From NCBI GenBank assembly GCA_944381535.1, contig CALWLN010000070.1, positions 20,266 through 84,265 of the forward strand: 64,000 nt of DNA, given 5' to 3'. The position numbers and the translations under genes were made by a program. A model generated the notes under the pieces. That model saw only the letters and a program-made list of their open reading frames with translations. It did not search any database and was not told the DNA's origin. Positions 7,207-17,020 of the stretch are shown here, piece after piece; the first letter of the stretch is position 1, and every line of letters starts with the position of its first letter. The stretch is from an uncultured Lachnospiraceae bacterium (lineage in GTDB: Bacteria; Bacillota; Clostridia; Lachnospirales; Lachnospiraceae).

Positions 7207-9459
7207 ATGAAACAACAAGAAATTTTTAAAAACGCCCTGTGGCTCGGCGCAGCCGCAGACCGGGAAGGCGACAAGCAAGCGCCTCTCTTCCCGGTTCTAC
7301 GCGGCCATTTTTCTGTGAAACAAGTACAGAAAGCAACGCTTTATGTACTGGGACTTGGCTTTTTTCACTGCTATATCAACGGAAGGCGCGTTGGAGACGA
7401 TTTGTTCCTGCCTCTCTCCACCGATTATGAGGCACGCAAAAATTTTCCGCCCCAGGAAACGCTGACCGGGCACCGCATTTATGTCCCCGCCTATGACATT
7501 ACCTCCCTGCTCACGGAGGGCGAAAATGTCATCGCCATCCATTTCGGCGGCGGCTGGTATACCTTTCCTGACGCAAAGTTCGGAGAACCCAAAGCCATAT
7601 GGCGGATTTTCGGGGAATCCACGGAGGGAGCCTTTGAATTTGTATCCTCCGAGATGGACCGGATCGGGGACAGCTTTGTAAAAGAATACTATTTTCCCTG
7701 CCAGGAAACCCATGATTATACCGCCCTCACCGATGTTCTTTTCCAGACGTCGTTGACCGGCCCATCCGGCGGCATACCCCTGGAAACCTCTGATCTGATA
7801 TTCCGGAAAAATTTCAACGACGGCAACTGGCCCCACGCCGTCCCCGCCCCTCCCCTTCATACGGATTACCTGTTCAGCGACTGTCCCGCCGACCGGGTGT
7901 GCGAAACCCTGACACCGGTTCTGCTGCACCGGACAGAAGCCTCCGCCACTTATGACGCCACAAGAAATATCAGCGGCTATCCGGTTCTTGCCCTTTCGGC
8001 CAGAAAAGGAGAACCGGTGGAGGTTCTTTTCTCCGAGGAGCTTACTCCCGACGGCAGTCTCGACGAACGTCACAGCTATCAGCAGCGCTTTCTGATAGTG
8101 TCCGACGGAACCGGACGTCTGGTCCGTCCACTGTTCACCTGGTTTGGGTTCCGGTATTTTACCGTCACCGGCGCTGCCGTACCGGTAGGGGTGGAGGTGG
8201 TCCACAGCCAGGTAACGCAGACCTCTCATTTTAAGTCTGACAATGGGCTGTTAAACTGGATTCACGACGCCTATGTGAATACCCAGCTAACCAATATGCA
8301 TGCCGGAATTCCCTCGGACTGTCCTCATATCGAGCGCCGGGGCTACACCGGCGATGGTCAGTTGACCTGTCATGCCGCCATGAACATCCTGGACGCCAGG
8401 CGCTTTTATCAAAAATGGATCCAGGATATTCTGGACTGCCAGGACATAAACTCCGGCCATATTCAATATACAGCCCCCTACACCCGCTGCGGGGGAGGTC
8501 CCGGGGGCTGGGGCTGCGCCATCGTGGAGGTGCCCTATCAGTATTATATGCACTATGGAGATGTGGAAATCCTGAAAGCCGCCTACCCGGGCATGTGCCG
8601 GTATTTCGATTATCTGGAGGACCATTCCTACGGCAAGCTGGTGACAAGGGACAAGGAGGGCGAATGGTGTCTCGGAGATTGGTGTACTCCCACCTCCATA
8701 GCCCTTCCGGCCCCCTTTGTAAACAATTATTTCTACATCAAGTCCCTGTCACGGACCATTGAGATAGCAAAGATAATCGACAGGGAAGCGGATATTCCTC
8801 TCTTTACCCGTCGCATACAGGAGCGCAGGGAGGCCCTTATAGCCTGCTATTACAACAGTTGGGACGGCAACTTTATCGGGAATCTCCAGGGAGCCAACGC
8901 CTTTGCCGTGGACCTTGGGCTGGGAGATGAACGGACCTACCAGAACCTTGTGGCGTACTATCGGAAGCTGGGGCATTTTGATACCGGTATCTTTGGCACA
9001 GATGTGTTGACAAGGGTCTTATTTGAGCACGGCGACGGTCAGACCGCGGTGAACCTGCTGCTGTCGAAGGATATCATTTCCTATGACGGCATGAGGCGCT
9101 CAGGTGCCACCACCATCTGGGAATACTGGCCCTGTTCCCTGAGAGACCGCTCCAGAAATCACCCCATGTTCGGAGCGATTGCCGCCTACCTGTACGATTA
9201 TCTTCTGGGCATACGAAACAAGGAGGGCAGCGTCGCCTACCGGGATATTGTGATTGCACCCGTACTGGTGGAGGGAATCAACCGCTTGGAAGGGGACCGT
9301 CTGCTGCCCGGGGGAACCGTTTCCACAGCCTACGAGAAGGAGGGGAGCCTTGTATCCTTCCACATTACCATTCCTGAGGGCCAGAAGGCAGAGTTTGTCT
9401 GCCAGGATAGGGTTTACCCCCTTGTGGCCGGGGAGAATCAGTTCCGTATCTGCCTGTAA
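7207..9459 (+). CDS. GH78-like (alpha-L-rhamnosidase family) six-hairpin glycosidase
   Basis: A 750-aa protein with no signal peptide, so probably cytoplasmic. The N-terminal third is beta-rich and resembles the rhamnosidase accessory domains (LYVLGLGFFHCYINGRRVGD). The central (alpha/alpha)6 region carries the GH78-like acidic motif DCPHIERRGYTGDGQL near residue 370. A C-terminal beta domain follows from about residue 660. The ATG has AAGGAGG upstream. Its promoter shares the operator seen before the yesN-like gene, placing it in the same regulon as the permeases. Expected role: cleaving an imported glycoside. GH78 usually releases rhamnose; with allose-type enzymes next door the true glycoside is open. 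Confidence 0.82.
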   Translation: MKQQEIFKNALWLGAAADREGDKQAPLFPVLRGHFSVKQVQKATLYVLGLGFFHCYINGRRVGDDLFLPLSTDYEARKNFPPQETLTGHRIYVPAYDITSLLTEGENVIAIHFGGGWYTFPDAKFGEPKAIWRIFGESTEGAFEFVSSEMDRIGDSFVKEYYFPCQETHDYTALTDVLFQTSLTGPSGGIPLETSDLIFRKNFNDGNWPHAVPAPPLHTDYLFSDCPADRVCETLTPVLLHRTEASATYDATRNISGYPVLALSARKGEPVEVLFSEELTPDGSLDERHSYQQRFLIVSDGTGRLVRPLFTWFGFRYFTVTGAAVPVGVEVVHSQVTQTSHFKSDNGLLNWIHDAYVNTQLTNMHAGIPSDCPHIERRGYTGDGQLTCHAAMNILDARRFYQKWIQDILDCQDINSGHIQYTAPYTRCGGGPGGWGCAIVEVPYQYYMHYGDVEILKAAYPGMCRYFDYLEDHSYGKLVTRDKEGEWCLGDWCTPTSIALPAPFVNNYFYIKSLSRTIEIAKIIDREADIPLFTRRIQERREALIACYYNSWDGNFIGNLQGANAFAVDLGLGDERTYQNLVAYYRKLGHFDTGIFGTDVLTRVLFEHGDGQTAVNLLLSKDIISYDGMRRSGATTIWEYWPCSLRDRSRNHPMFGAIAAYLYDYLLGIRNKEGSVAYRDIVIAPVLVEGINRLEGDRLLPGGTVSTAYEKEGSLVSFHITIPEGQKAEFVCQDRVYPLVAGENQFRICL

Positions 9460-9513
9460 ATTCCGTCTTACCATACCGCTTAAAGGCTGCTGCCCCAAAA
9501 GCGCAAAAACATA

Positions 9514-9568
9514 CTGCCTCCCAGGTGACAGGCTTTCCTTCCATTTTGTCTGTCCACCCGGGAGGCAG
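9514..9568. terminator. Hairpin between convergent genes
   Basis: CTGCCTCCC (9514-9522) pairs with GGGAGGCAG (9560-9568), and the inner flanks also partly pair. No T-run follows on either strand, so termination is only probable. It sits between the GH78-like gene and the convergent XRE regulator. Confidence 0.4.
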
Positions 9569-9618
9569 CATAATCCCTGCCGGCAAATTCCCTTTACAGT
9601 CTTACCTTATGATAAAGC

Positions 9619-9993
9619 TCACAGCAGATAATCCTCGATGTCCCCTCTTCGATACAACTCCAGAACGCTTTCGGCTTCCCCGCTCTCCTCCATAATTCCT
9701 TTCTTCGTGACTTTCACTTTTTTCACACCGGCTGCGTTCTTCTTCACACCGGTTCCAGGCTCCTTTTCCCCGCCGGCCCCCTTCTTCTTCCGTGGCTCCA
9801 TCTGAAGGAACTCCAGAAGATCCATATCCAGAGCCTCCAGAAGTCTTGCCATAATATCCATATCCGCCTTGTTACTGTCCCGCTTAATCATTGCGTATAA
9901 GGTCTGGGCCGAAACCCCGGCCTCCCGGGAAAGCTGGTTTACATTCATCTGCCTCTCATCCAGGATCTGTTTTAATCTGCTCCCAATATTCAT
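9619..9993 (-). CDS. Small XRE-family regulator with basic tail
   Basis: A 124-aa protein. Residues 1-65 form a Cro/C1-type helix-turn-helix (LKQILDERQMNVNQLSREAG, then SAQTLYAMIKR). The second half is a Lys/Gly-rich linker and an acidic end (ELYRRGDIEDYLL). I use the ATG at 9993, with AGGAGA upstream, rather than the longer ORF from 10023. It follows dapL by 83 bp on the same strand and may be co-transcribed. The regulated target is unknown. Confidence 0.75.
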   Translation of the reverse strand: MNIGSRLKQILDERQMNVNQLSREAGVSAQTLYAMIKRDSNKADMDIMARLLEALDMDLLEFLQMEPRKKKGAGGEKEPGTGVKKNAAGVKKVKVTKKGIMEESGEAESVLELYRRGDIEDYLL

Positions 9994-10076
9994 TCTTCTT
10001 CTCCTGTGTATCCCGCACCGCACGCCCTCTTCTCTTTAAGCCCTTGCGCGCCTGGCGTTTTTACTCTGTTATTTAT

Positions 10077-11291
10077 TTAAAGCGCCTTAATCCGCTCCAG
10101 GGCCGCCACCGTGTTCTCATAGCTTCCGAAAGCCGTCAGACGGAAATACCCCTCTCCGCTGGGCCCGAAGCCAGCGCCGGGAGTTCCCACCACATTGGCG
10201 GTTTCCAATAAATAGTCGAAGAATTCCCAGCTTCCCATCCTCTCCGGGGTTTTCAGCCAGATGTAGGGGGCATTGACGCCGCCAAATACCGTATAACCGG
10301 CCTCCTTCAAACCTTCCAGAATGACCCTGGCGTTGTTCATATAGTAAGCTACCTGCTGCTTTAGCTGAGCTTTCCCCTCCGGTGAGTACACTGCCTCCCC
10401 GGCACGCTGGATGATGTATGGCGCGCCGTTGAATTTGGTTCCGTGGCGTCTGGCCCACATGCCGTGCAGAGACACTCCTTCATAGGACAGATCCTTGGGC
10501 ACCACGGTATAGCCCAGGCGGACGCCGGTAAAGCCGGCATTTTTGGAAAAGCTCTTAATCTCAATGGCGCAGGTTCTTGCCCCCTCACATTCATAGATGG
10601 AATGGGCCACATTCTCCTCGGAAATGTATGCCTCATAGGCGCCGTCGTAGATGATCAGAGCGCCGTTTTTATTGGCGTAATTGACCCACTCCTGGAGCTG
10701 GGCTTTGGTGATGGTAGTTCCAGTGGGATTGTTGGGCAGGCACAGATAGATCACGTCCGGCGTCTCCTTTGGAAATTCCGGCACGAAATGATTCTCCATG
10801 GCGCAAGGCATATAAATCACATCGCTCCACATACCGGTATTTTCATCGTAGGTCCCGGTTCTTCCGGCCATCACGTTGGAATCCACATACACCGGATATA
10901 CCGGGTCGCAAACGGCGATTTTCGCGTCGGCGGAAAAAAGCTCCTGGATGTTGCCGGAATCGGATTTTGCTCCGTCGGAGACAAAAATCTCGTCGGCGCT
11001 GATATCACAGCCCCGGGCCTTATAGTCATTATCCGCAATGGCGTTTCTCAAAAATTCATAGCCCAAATCCGGCGCATAGCCGTGGAAGGTCTCCGTCGCC
11101 CCCATCTCGTCCACCGCCTTGTGCATGGCTGCAATGATGGCCGGTGCCAACGGCTGGGTCACGTCTCCGATTCCAAGACGGATGATCTTTTTATCTGGGT
11201 TTGCCTCCGAATAGGCCGCCACCTTTTTAGCGATGGTGCTGAACAGATAGCTCCCCGGCAGTTTCTGAAAATTGTCATTTACTTTTAACAT
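10077..11291 (-). CDS. dapL: LL-diaminopimelate aminotransferase
   Basis: PLP-dependent aminotransferase of 404 aa. It converts tetrahydrodipicolinate to LL-2,6-diaminopimelate, a one-step route to lysine and peptidoglycan precursor. Visible: [10 protein letters not shown] near the N-terminus, the substrate and PLP segment [19 protein letters not shown], and the Schiff-base Lys250 in [13 protein letters not shown]. Length and motifs match the DapL family rather than generic AspC. It lies 48 bp after hisA on the same strand, so the two may form one transcription unit. Confidence 0.95.
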   Translation of the reverse strand: MLKVNDNFQKLPGSYLFSTIAKKVAAYSEANPDKKIIRLGIGDVTQPLAPAIIAAMHKAVDEMGATETFHGYAPDLGYEFLRNAIADNDYKARGCDISADEIFVSDGAKSDSGNIQELFSADAKIAVCDPVYPVYVDSNVMAGRTGTYDENTGMWSDVIYMPCAMENHFVPEFPKETPDVIYLCLPNNPTGTTITKAQLQEWVNYANKNGALIIYDGAYEAYISEENVAHSIYECEGARTCAIEIKSFSKNAGFTGVRLGYTVVPKDLSYEGVSLHGMWARRHGTKFNGAPYIIQRAGEAVYSPEGKAQLKQQVAYYMNNARVILEGLKEAGYTVFGGVNAPYIWLKTPERMGSWEFFDYLLETANVVGTPGAGFGPSGEGYFRLTAFGSYENTVAALERIKAL

Positions 11292-11339
11292 ATGCTTCCT
11301 CCTGCTTTAGTCTTTTGTTTCTTCCATATATAGTAAACC

Positions 11340-12116
11340 TTATTGCCGCAAATATTGCAATACTTTTTTGAACTCCATCTTCCCCCCAAAAATATCCAAG
11401 GCGCTGCCGATGGTGACGTTCAGTTTATTTTTCCCAAGGCGTTTTAATTCTTCCAGGTCCCGGAAGCTTCCCACGCCTCCGGCGTAGGTGATGGGTATCC
11501 TGCCCCAGTCTCCCAGTAAAGCCGTAAGCTCGCCCTCGATTCCCAGGGCCTGCCCTTCCACATCCACAGCATGTACCAGAAATTCATCCGCATATCCCAT
11601 CAGCTTCTCCAATAATGCCTCATTCACCACTTCCCCGGTAAATCTCTGCCACCGGTCCGTCACCACATAATAACAGCCCTCCCGCTTTCTGCAGCTTACA
11701 TCCAGCACCAGATGGTCCCGGCCCACCGTCTCCGCCATTTTCCTGAGATTGGCAAAATCTACCCTGCCCTCCCGGAACACATAGGAGGTGACAATGACAT
11801 GGCTGGCTCCCGCCTCCAGAAAGACTTTCGCGTTCTCCGGATTTATCCCGCCGCCCACCTGCATCCCTCCGGGATAGGTTTTGAGGGCCAGGAGCGCCTG
11901 CTCCCTGGTGGCCGGATAATAGGGAGAACTCACCGGATTCAACAGGATGACATGACCGCCCTTAAGGCCTTCCCTCTGATACAGCCTTGCGTAGAAGGAG
12001 GCGTCCCTTTCGGATACAAAATTCTCCGCCGCCGAATCCCCCGTGTCCCGTAAGCTGCCTCCCACAATCTGCTTTACCTTTCCGTTGTGAATGTCAATAC
12101 AGGGTCTGAATTCCAT
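11340..12116 (-). CDS. hisA: HisA, eukaryotic (HIS6) type ProFAR isomerase
   Basis: Histidine biosynthesis isomerase converting ProFAR to PRFAR, 259 aa, with a TIM-barrel fold. The sequence follows the fungal/plant HIS6-like branch: FRPCIDIHNGKVKQIVGGSL at the start, QVGGGIN, and ITYAGGVGS near the C-terminal phosphate site. The start is ATG at 12116 with GGGAGGG upstream; the longer ORF from 12185 would swallow the promoter. No other histidine gene is adjacent, so it is an isolated his gene beside dapL. Confidence 0.88.
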   Translation of the reverse strand: MEFRPCIDIHNGKVKQIVGGSLRDTGDSAAENFVSERDASFYARLYQREGLKGGHVILLNPVSSPYYPATREQALLALKTYPGGMQVGGGINPENAKVFLEAGASHVIVTSYVFREGRVDFANLRKMAETVGRDHLVLDVSCRKREGCYYVVTDRWQRFTGEVVNEALLEKLMGYADEFLVHAVDVEGQALGIEGELTALLGDWGRIPITYAGGVGSFRDLEELKRLGKNKLNVTIGSALDIFGGKMEFKKVLQYLRQ

Positions 12117-12156
12117 GGTTTGTCTTTCCCTCCCGGACAAATGATTTTCTTCTACT

Positions 12157-12185
12157 ATGATATAGGAAACCCGCTCAAAATACAA
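12157..12185 (-). promoter_or_regulatory. Probable hisA promoter
   Basis: Minus-strand TTGTAT (12180-12185) and TATCAT (12157-12162) with a 17-bp spacer, about 40 bp before the hisA ATG. It is divergent from and close to the guaB promoter. Confidence 0.5.
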
Positions 12186-12217
12186 GCGTTAAAATGGCGC
12201 AAAATTCGATTTTTTCA

Positions 12218-13746
<1,529 letters not shown>

Positions 13747-13763
13747 GGTACTTCCCATTCATA

Positions 13764-13799
13764 CCGAAACAGCGTCCCCTCCCGAGGTCGCTGTTTCGG
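13764..13799. terminator. Hairpin downstream of guaB
   Basis: A perfect 11-bp stem CCGAAACAGCG (13764-13774) / CGCTGTTTCGG (13789-13799) with a 14-nt loop begins about 17 bp after the guaB stop. No T-run follows directly, so it may act as a weak terminator or a 3'-end stabiliser. Confidence 0.5.
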
Positions 13800-13824
13800 C
13801 CATAAGGAAAACCTTCCCGGAGGG

Positions 13825-13862
13825 CTATAGTAAACAGCAAATTTATTTGTCGTTTACTATAG
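13825..13862. repeat. Dispersed palindromic repeat A, copy 1
   Basis: CTATAGTAAAC begins the unit and its reverse complement GTTTACTATAG ends it, with an AT-rich centre. Near-identical copies lie at 25353-25388 and 46846-46883. Here the right edge supplies the last codon and TAG stop of the Uma2 gene on the minus strand. Confidence 0.8.
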
Positions 13863-14609
13863 TTTTTCGATTTTTATTTTCAATTGTCCATCAAATATTT
13901 TCACAGGTACTTCGTCCCACATTCCATAAATCGTCGGCAGGAACCCATCTCCCTTAAAGTAACAGATTACACGCTCTCCCTCCGTGTCCACGATCCAGTA
14001 TTCCCGGACACCGGCGGCAGTATATTTTCGAAATTTTATATCTCCATCACGAAGCCGGGTAGAAGGTGACAAAATCTCCACCACAAAATCCGGAGCGCCG
14101 TAAATACGTTTCTCTGTAATCTTTCCCCTGTCACAGACGATGAGAAAATCCGGCTGTACCATGGTATATTCATCGCAATTAAGTTGTACGTCCACAGGAG
14201 ACGGAAACGGCACACAATCGCCTCCCTTTTGCTTTATGTACATCATGCTCTGGAACACCAGATTACTGATAATCATCTGATGGGTCGTAGTCGGCGCTTC
14301 CATATAAAAGACCTTTCCGTCAATCAATTCCACCCTCGCATCCTTCGGAAACGAATAATAATCCTCCAGCGTGTATACCTTGTCATCTCTGCCATACTTA
14401 TAAGCGGAAGTCTCCCGGACAAAAAGTTCTTTTTCTTCCTCCTCCCCAAAAGCAGCCTCCAGAGCGTCCATGGTATCGTAACGGGGCGACTTTGTTTCTC
14501 CCCGCAAAATCTTATTGATGGTGCCGACCGGCACCCCGCTTCGCATGGCCAGTTCCTCGGTAGTCCAGCCCTGTTCTTCCTTTTTCTTTTTCAGAAAATC
14601 CGCATACAT
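13857..14609 (-). CDS. XRE helix-turn-helix fused to Uma2-type (DUF820) nuclease domain
   Basis: A 250-aa protein of two parts. Residues 1-65 are a DNA-binding XRE domain (TTEELAMRSGVPVGTINKIL). Residues 75-250 are a Uma2 domain of the PD-(D/E)XK fold, with VELIDGKVFYM, the PD motif in VQPDFLIVCD, and PDFVVEILSPSTR then the KFRKY and EYWIVD region. The nuclease residues appear intact, but the role of the family is unclear; many copies may be remnants of mobile elements. Two inverted repeats in its promoter suggest autoregulation. The stop codon is inside palindromic repeat A. Confidence 0.85.
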   Translation of the reverse strand: MYADFLKKKKEEQGWTTEELAMRSGVPVGTINKILRGETKSPRYDTMDALEAAFGEEEEKELFVRETSAYKYGRDDKVYTLEDYYSFPKDARVELIDGKVFYMEAPTTTHQMIISNLVFQSMMYIKQKGGDCVPFPSPVDVQLNCDEYTMVQPDFLIVCDRGKITEKRIYGAPDFVVEILSPSTRLRDGDIKFRKYTAAGVREYWIVDTEGERVICYFKGDGFLPTIYGMWDEVPVKIFDGQLKIKIEKL

Positions 14610-14653
14610 GACAAAACCTCCCTCCGATAAGAGTATAGATATTTACCCTTTTT

Positions 14654-14705
14654 ATTATAACCGTTATTCGGTTATTTTTCAATCTATCTTTACCCGTTTT
14701 CGGTT
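14654..14705 (-). promoter_or_regulatory. Promoter with two operator-like palindromes for the XRE-Uma2 gene
   Basis: Minus-strand TTGAAA (14677-14682), 17-bp spacer, TATAAT (14654-14659). The spacer is filled by the palindrome AACCGAATAACGGTT (14659-14673). A related imperfect site AACCGAAAACGGGT lies at 14692-14705, about three helical turns upstream. Binding of the encoded XRE domain here would repress its own gene; this is inference. Confidence 0.6.
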
Positions 14706-14794
14706 AGTTATTTTTAAATCAATTATTATAAAAAAGAAAACTCTGTCAATCCACGGATTTCTCTTTTTCGCTACCTAATTTGATGTTTCCTATA

Positions 14795-14830
14795 AAAAGG
14801 GGCGATATCACCAGATAGCGTCCCCTTTTA
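14795..14830. terminator. Bidirectional terminator-like hairpin
   Basis: An AAAAGGGGCG-type arm at 14795 pairs with GCGTCCCCTTTT ending near 14830, with A/T tails on both sides. It sits beyond the 3' end of the lipoprotein gene on the minus strand. Confidence 0.6.
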
Positions 14831-14892
14831 CAATTCTTTATTCTATTCATTCAATTCCATGCCGCTAGTCCATTACAGCATGCCAGCGTACG

Positions 14893-15369
14893 TTATCGCG
14901 TTCCCGTTCCTGTGCCGGTTCCGTTGGTGGTTCCGTTGCCATTATTGTTGGTGCCTGTCCCATTGGTGCCTGTCCCGTTGCCGGTTCCATTATCAGTCCC
15001 ATTGGTTCCGGTTCCATTGGTGCCGTTGTCATTCACAGCATTGTCCACGCCGTTTTCCACGTCATTGCCGATATTCTCCACGCCATCCACAATGTCCTCA
15101 CCCACGTCGTTGATCAAGCCGTCATTCGTTCCGTTGTCGCCGCCGGTGGTATCATCCACATTTACGCCGTCCGTACCATTGTTGGTGTTGGTTCCATTGT
15201 TATTGGTTCCGTTTGTATTGTTGTTCTTGTCATTGTTTGTGGTATCATTTGTCTCATTCTTATTGGTTCCGTTTGTTCCGTTTTTGTCGTTGTTAGTCCC
15301 GCAGGCGGTCAGTCCGCTCAGTGCCAGAACCAAAGCACATGCCAAGATTACTTTTTTTAACTTTCTCAT
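14893..15369 (-). CDS. Asn/Gly/Thr-rich low-complexity lipoprotein
   Basis: A 158-aa predicted lipoprotein. The basic MRKLKK start and hydrophobic stretch lead to a lipobox LTAC. The mature part is almost wholly N, G, T and D in irregular GTN/NGT repeats, broken by one more ordered amphipathic stretch (LINDVGEDIVDGVENIGNDV). The start at 15369 has AAAGGAG upstream. No family recognised. It lies downstream of spoVAE on the same strand, 117 bp after it, so a link to spores is possible but unproven. The opposite-strand Pro/Val-rich frame is a shadow of the repeats. Confidence 0.75.
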   Translation of the reverse strand: MRKLKKVILACALVLALSGLTACGTNNDKNGTNGTNKNETNDTTNNDKNNNTNGTNNNGTNTNNGTDGVNVDDTTGGDNGTNDGLINDVGEDIVDGVENIGNDVENGVDNAVNDNGTNGTGTNGTDNGTGNGTGTNGTGTNNNGNGTTNGTGTGTGTR

Positions 15370-15486
15370 AATAAAATCTCCTTTTATTAAAAAATTTGTC
15401 ATTACTAATATCTGCCGAAAAAAGGGGCTTTATACCTGCTATTTCTATTTTTTTATTTATTCGGAAGAATATACTACAGGAGCAGA

Positions 15487-15843
15487 CTATTTTTTCATTT
15501 TCGGCTGAAACACCAGGCTGGCCAGATAACCGAAAATCAAAGCCGCGCTGATTCCCACCGCGCTGGCCGTAAAGCCTCCCATGAAAATGCCCAGAAAGCC
15601 GTCGCTGTCCACCGCCTTCTGCACGCCCTTCCACAGCACATTACCAAAGCCCAAAAGAGGTACCGAGGCGCCGGCCCCCGCAAAATTCTGGAAGGGCTCA
15701 TAGATCTGTACCGCACCCAGTATTGCGCCCCCACAGACCAGAAGCACCATGATCCGTCCCGGCATTAGTTTTGTCTTTTCCATCAGAATCTGCACCAGCG
15801 CGCAGATCAGCCCCCCTACCCAAAAGGCATTCACATAATCCAT
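15487..15843 (-). CDS. spoVAE: Stage V sporulation protein AE
   Basis: A 118-aa membrane protein with about three hydrophobic segments and the SpoVAE signatures PFQNFAGAGASVPLLGFG and FMGGFTASAVGISAAL. It is part of the SpoVA channel that moves dipicolinic acid into the forespore and out at germination. It follows spoVAD by 15 bp. It is separated by about 24 kb from spoVAA-AB-AC, which normally lie directly upstream in the same operon. Confidence 0.92.
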   Translation of the reverse strand: MDYVNAFWVGGLICALVQILMEKTKLMPGRIMVLLVCGGAILGAVQIYEPFQNFAGAGASVPLLGFGNVLWKGVQKAVDSDGFLGIFMGGFTASAVGISAALIFGYLASLVFQPKMKK

Positions 15844-15858
15844 CCAATTACTCCTTTC

Positions 15859-16926
15859 TTACCCATGCTCTATCACCACGCCGTGGGCAATTCCCGGCAC
15901 CGTCTGTCCCTCGTTAAAGCTTACCGTGGACAACAGCGCCCCCGTAGGCACGAAGAGAATTCTCCGATAGGCTCCTTTTTCCACCTGGGGCAGAATATGA
16001 GCGCTTAAGGTCACCGCCGAGCAGCCGCAGCCGCTGCCTCCGGCGTGGGTATCCTGGGCCTGTCTGTCATAAATCTCAATACCGCAGTCCATATGCTCCG
16101 ATGTGATATCGAAACCCTTTTCCTTCAGCAGTTTTATCAAAATCTCCTGTCCCACATACCCCAGGTCCCCGGTCACGATCTTATCGTAATCCTGGGGACC
16201 ACGCCCGAAATCCAGAAAGTTCCGGTAAATGGTATCACAGGCTGCCGGAGCCATGGCGGCGCCCATATTCATGGAATCCTTCACGCCGTAATCCATCACT
16301 CTTCCTGTGGTGATGCCTGTAATCCGTGCCCCGCTTTTCTTTCCCGCTGCCGGACACGCCTCACTGTCCTTGTTCCCTGCCTCAGAGGCACCGGGGCGCT
16401 TGTGTCCCACCACAAAGGCTCCGCCTCCCGTCACCGTCCAACAGGCCGACAGAGGCCTCTGATTGGCGTACTCTAAGGGAAACCGGAACTGCTTCTCGGC
16501 ACTGGCAAAATGGCTGGAGGTCACCGCCAGCACCTGGTCCCCATATCCCGCCGCCACCGTCATAGCCGCCAGAGACAGGGATTCCCCGGCCGTGGAACAG
16601 GCTCCGTACAGGCCAAACAGAGGGATATTCAACTCCATCAGCCCAAACGTGGTGGCAATGGACTGTCCCAGCAGATCCCCGCCAAAAATATAGCGGATAT
16701 CTCCCTTCACCAGTCCCGCCTTCCCCATTGCCAGGGTGGCCGCCTCCTTCTGAAGGGTACTCTCCGCCTCCTCCCAGGTCTGCTCTCCAAACTGATCGTC
16801 CTTTCCCACCACATCAAATTTCTTTCCCAGGGGCCCTTCTCCCTCTTTCGTTCCCACAATACTGGCCGAACTTAAGATATAGGGCGCTTCCTCAAACTGT
16901 ATACTCTGGGTTCCCAACTGCGCCAT
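15859..16926 (-). CDS. spoVAD: Stage V sporulation protein AD
   Basis: A 355-aa thiolase-fold protein that binds dipicolinic acid at the spore inner membrane. It shows FGGDLLGQSIATTFG, the thiolase-like nucleophile region LYGACSTAGESL, and HAGGSGCGCSA toward the end. The length is slightly above the usual 335-340 aa because of a Lys/Gly/Ala-rich insertion near residues 175-200 (HKRPGASEAGNKDSEACP). It is the first gene of this unit, although spoVAC is the normal upstream neighbour. A clear sigma-G promoter could not be identified in the 94-bp gap. Confidence 0.93.
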   Translation of the reverse strand: MAQLGTQSIQFEEAPYILSSASIVGTKEGEGPLGKKFDVVGKDDQFGEQTWEEAESTLQKEAATLAMGKAGLVKGDIRYIFGGDLLGQSIATTFGLMELNIPLFGLYGACSTAGESLSLAAMTVAAGYGDQVLAVTSSHFASAEKQFRFPLEYANQRPLSACWTVTGGGAFVVGHKRPGASEAGNKDSEACPAAGKKSGARITGITTGRVMDYGVKDSMNMGAAMAPAACDTIYRNFLDFGRGPQDYDKIVTGDLGYVGQEILIKLLKEKGFDITSEHMDCGIEIYDRQAQDTHAGGSGCGCSAVTLSAHILPQVEKGAYRRILFVPTGALLSTVSFNEGQTVPGIAHGVVIEHG

Positions 16927-17020
16927 AAGCTACTTCCTTTCCAAAGATTTCTCTTAGCCTATAGTTTCTGCCGAAACCCGGAATTTTATTCCCGAACTCC
17001 GCCCCGTTTTCAGAGGACTT

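Noticed and set aside
7297-8229. A 310-codon minus-strand frame
   Set aside because: Shadow of the GH78-like gene, with no start signal and no recognisable domain.
10443-11288. A 281-codon plus-strand frame
   Set aside because: Antisense shadow of dapL, caused by GC-rich third positions.
14912-15508. A plus-strand frame rich in VPLVPVPL repeats that looks like a structured repeat protein
   Set aside because: It is the complement of the GTN-rich lipoprotein, which has a signal peptide, lipobox and AAAGGAG. The repeat pattern is a by-product.
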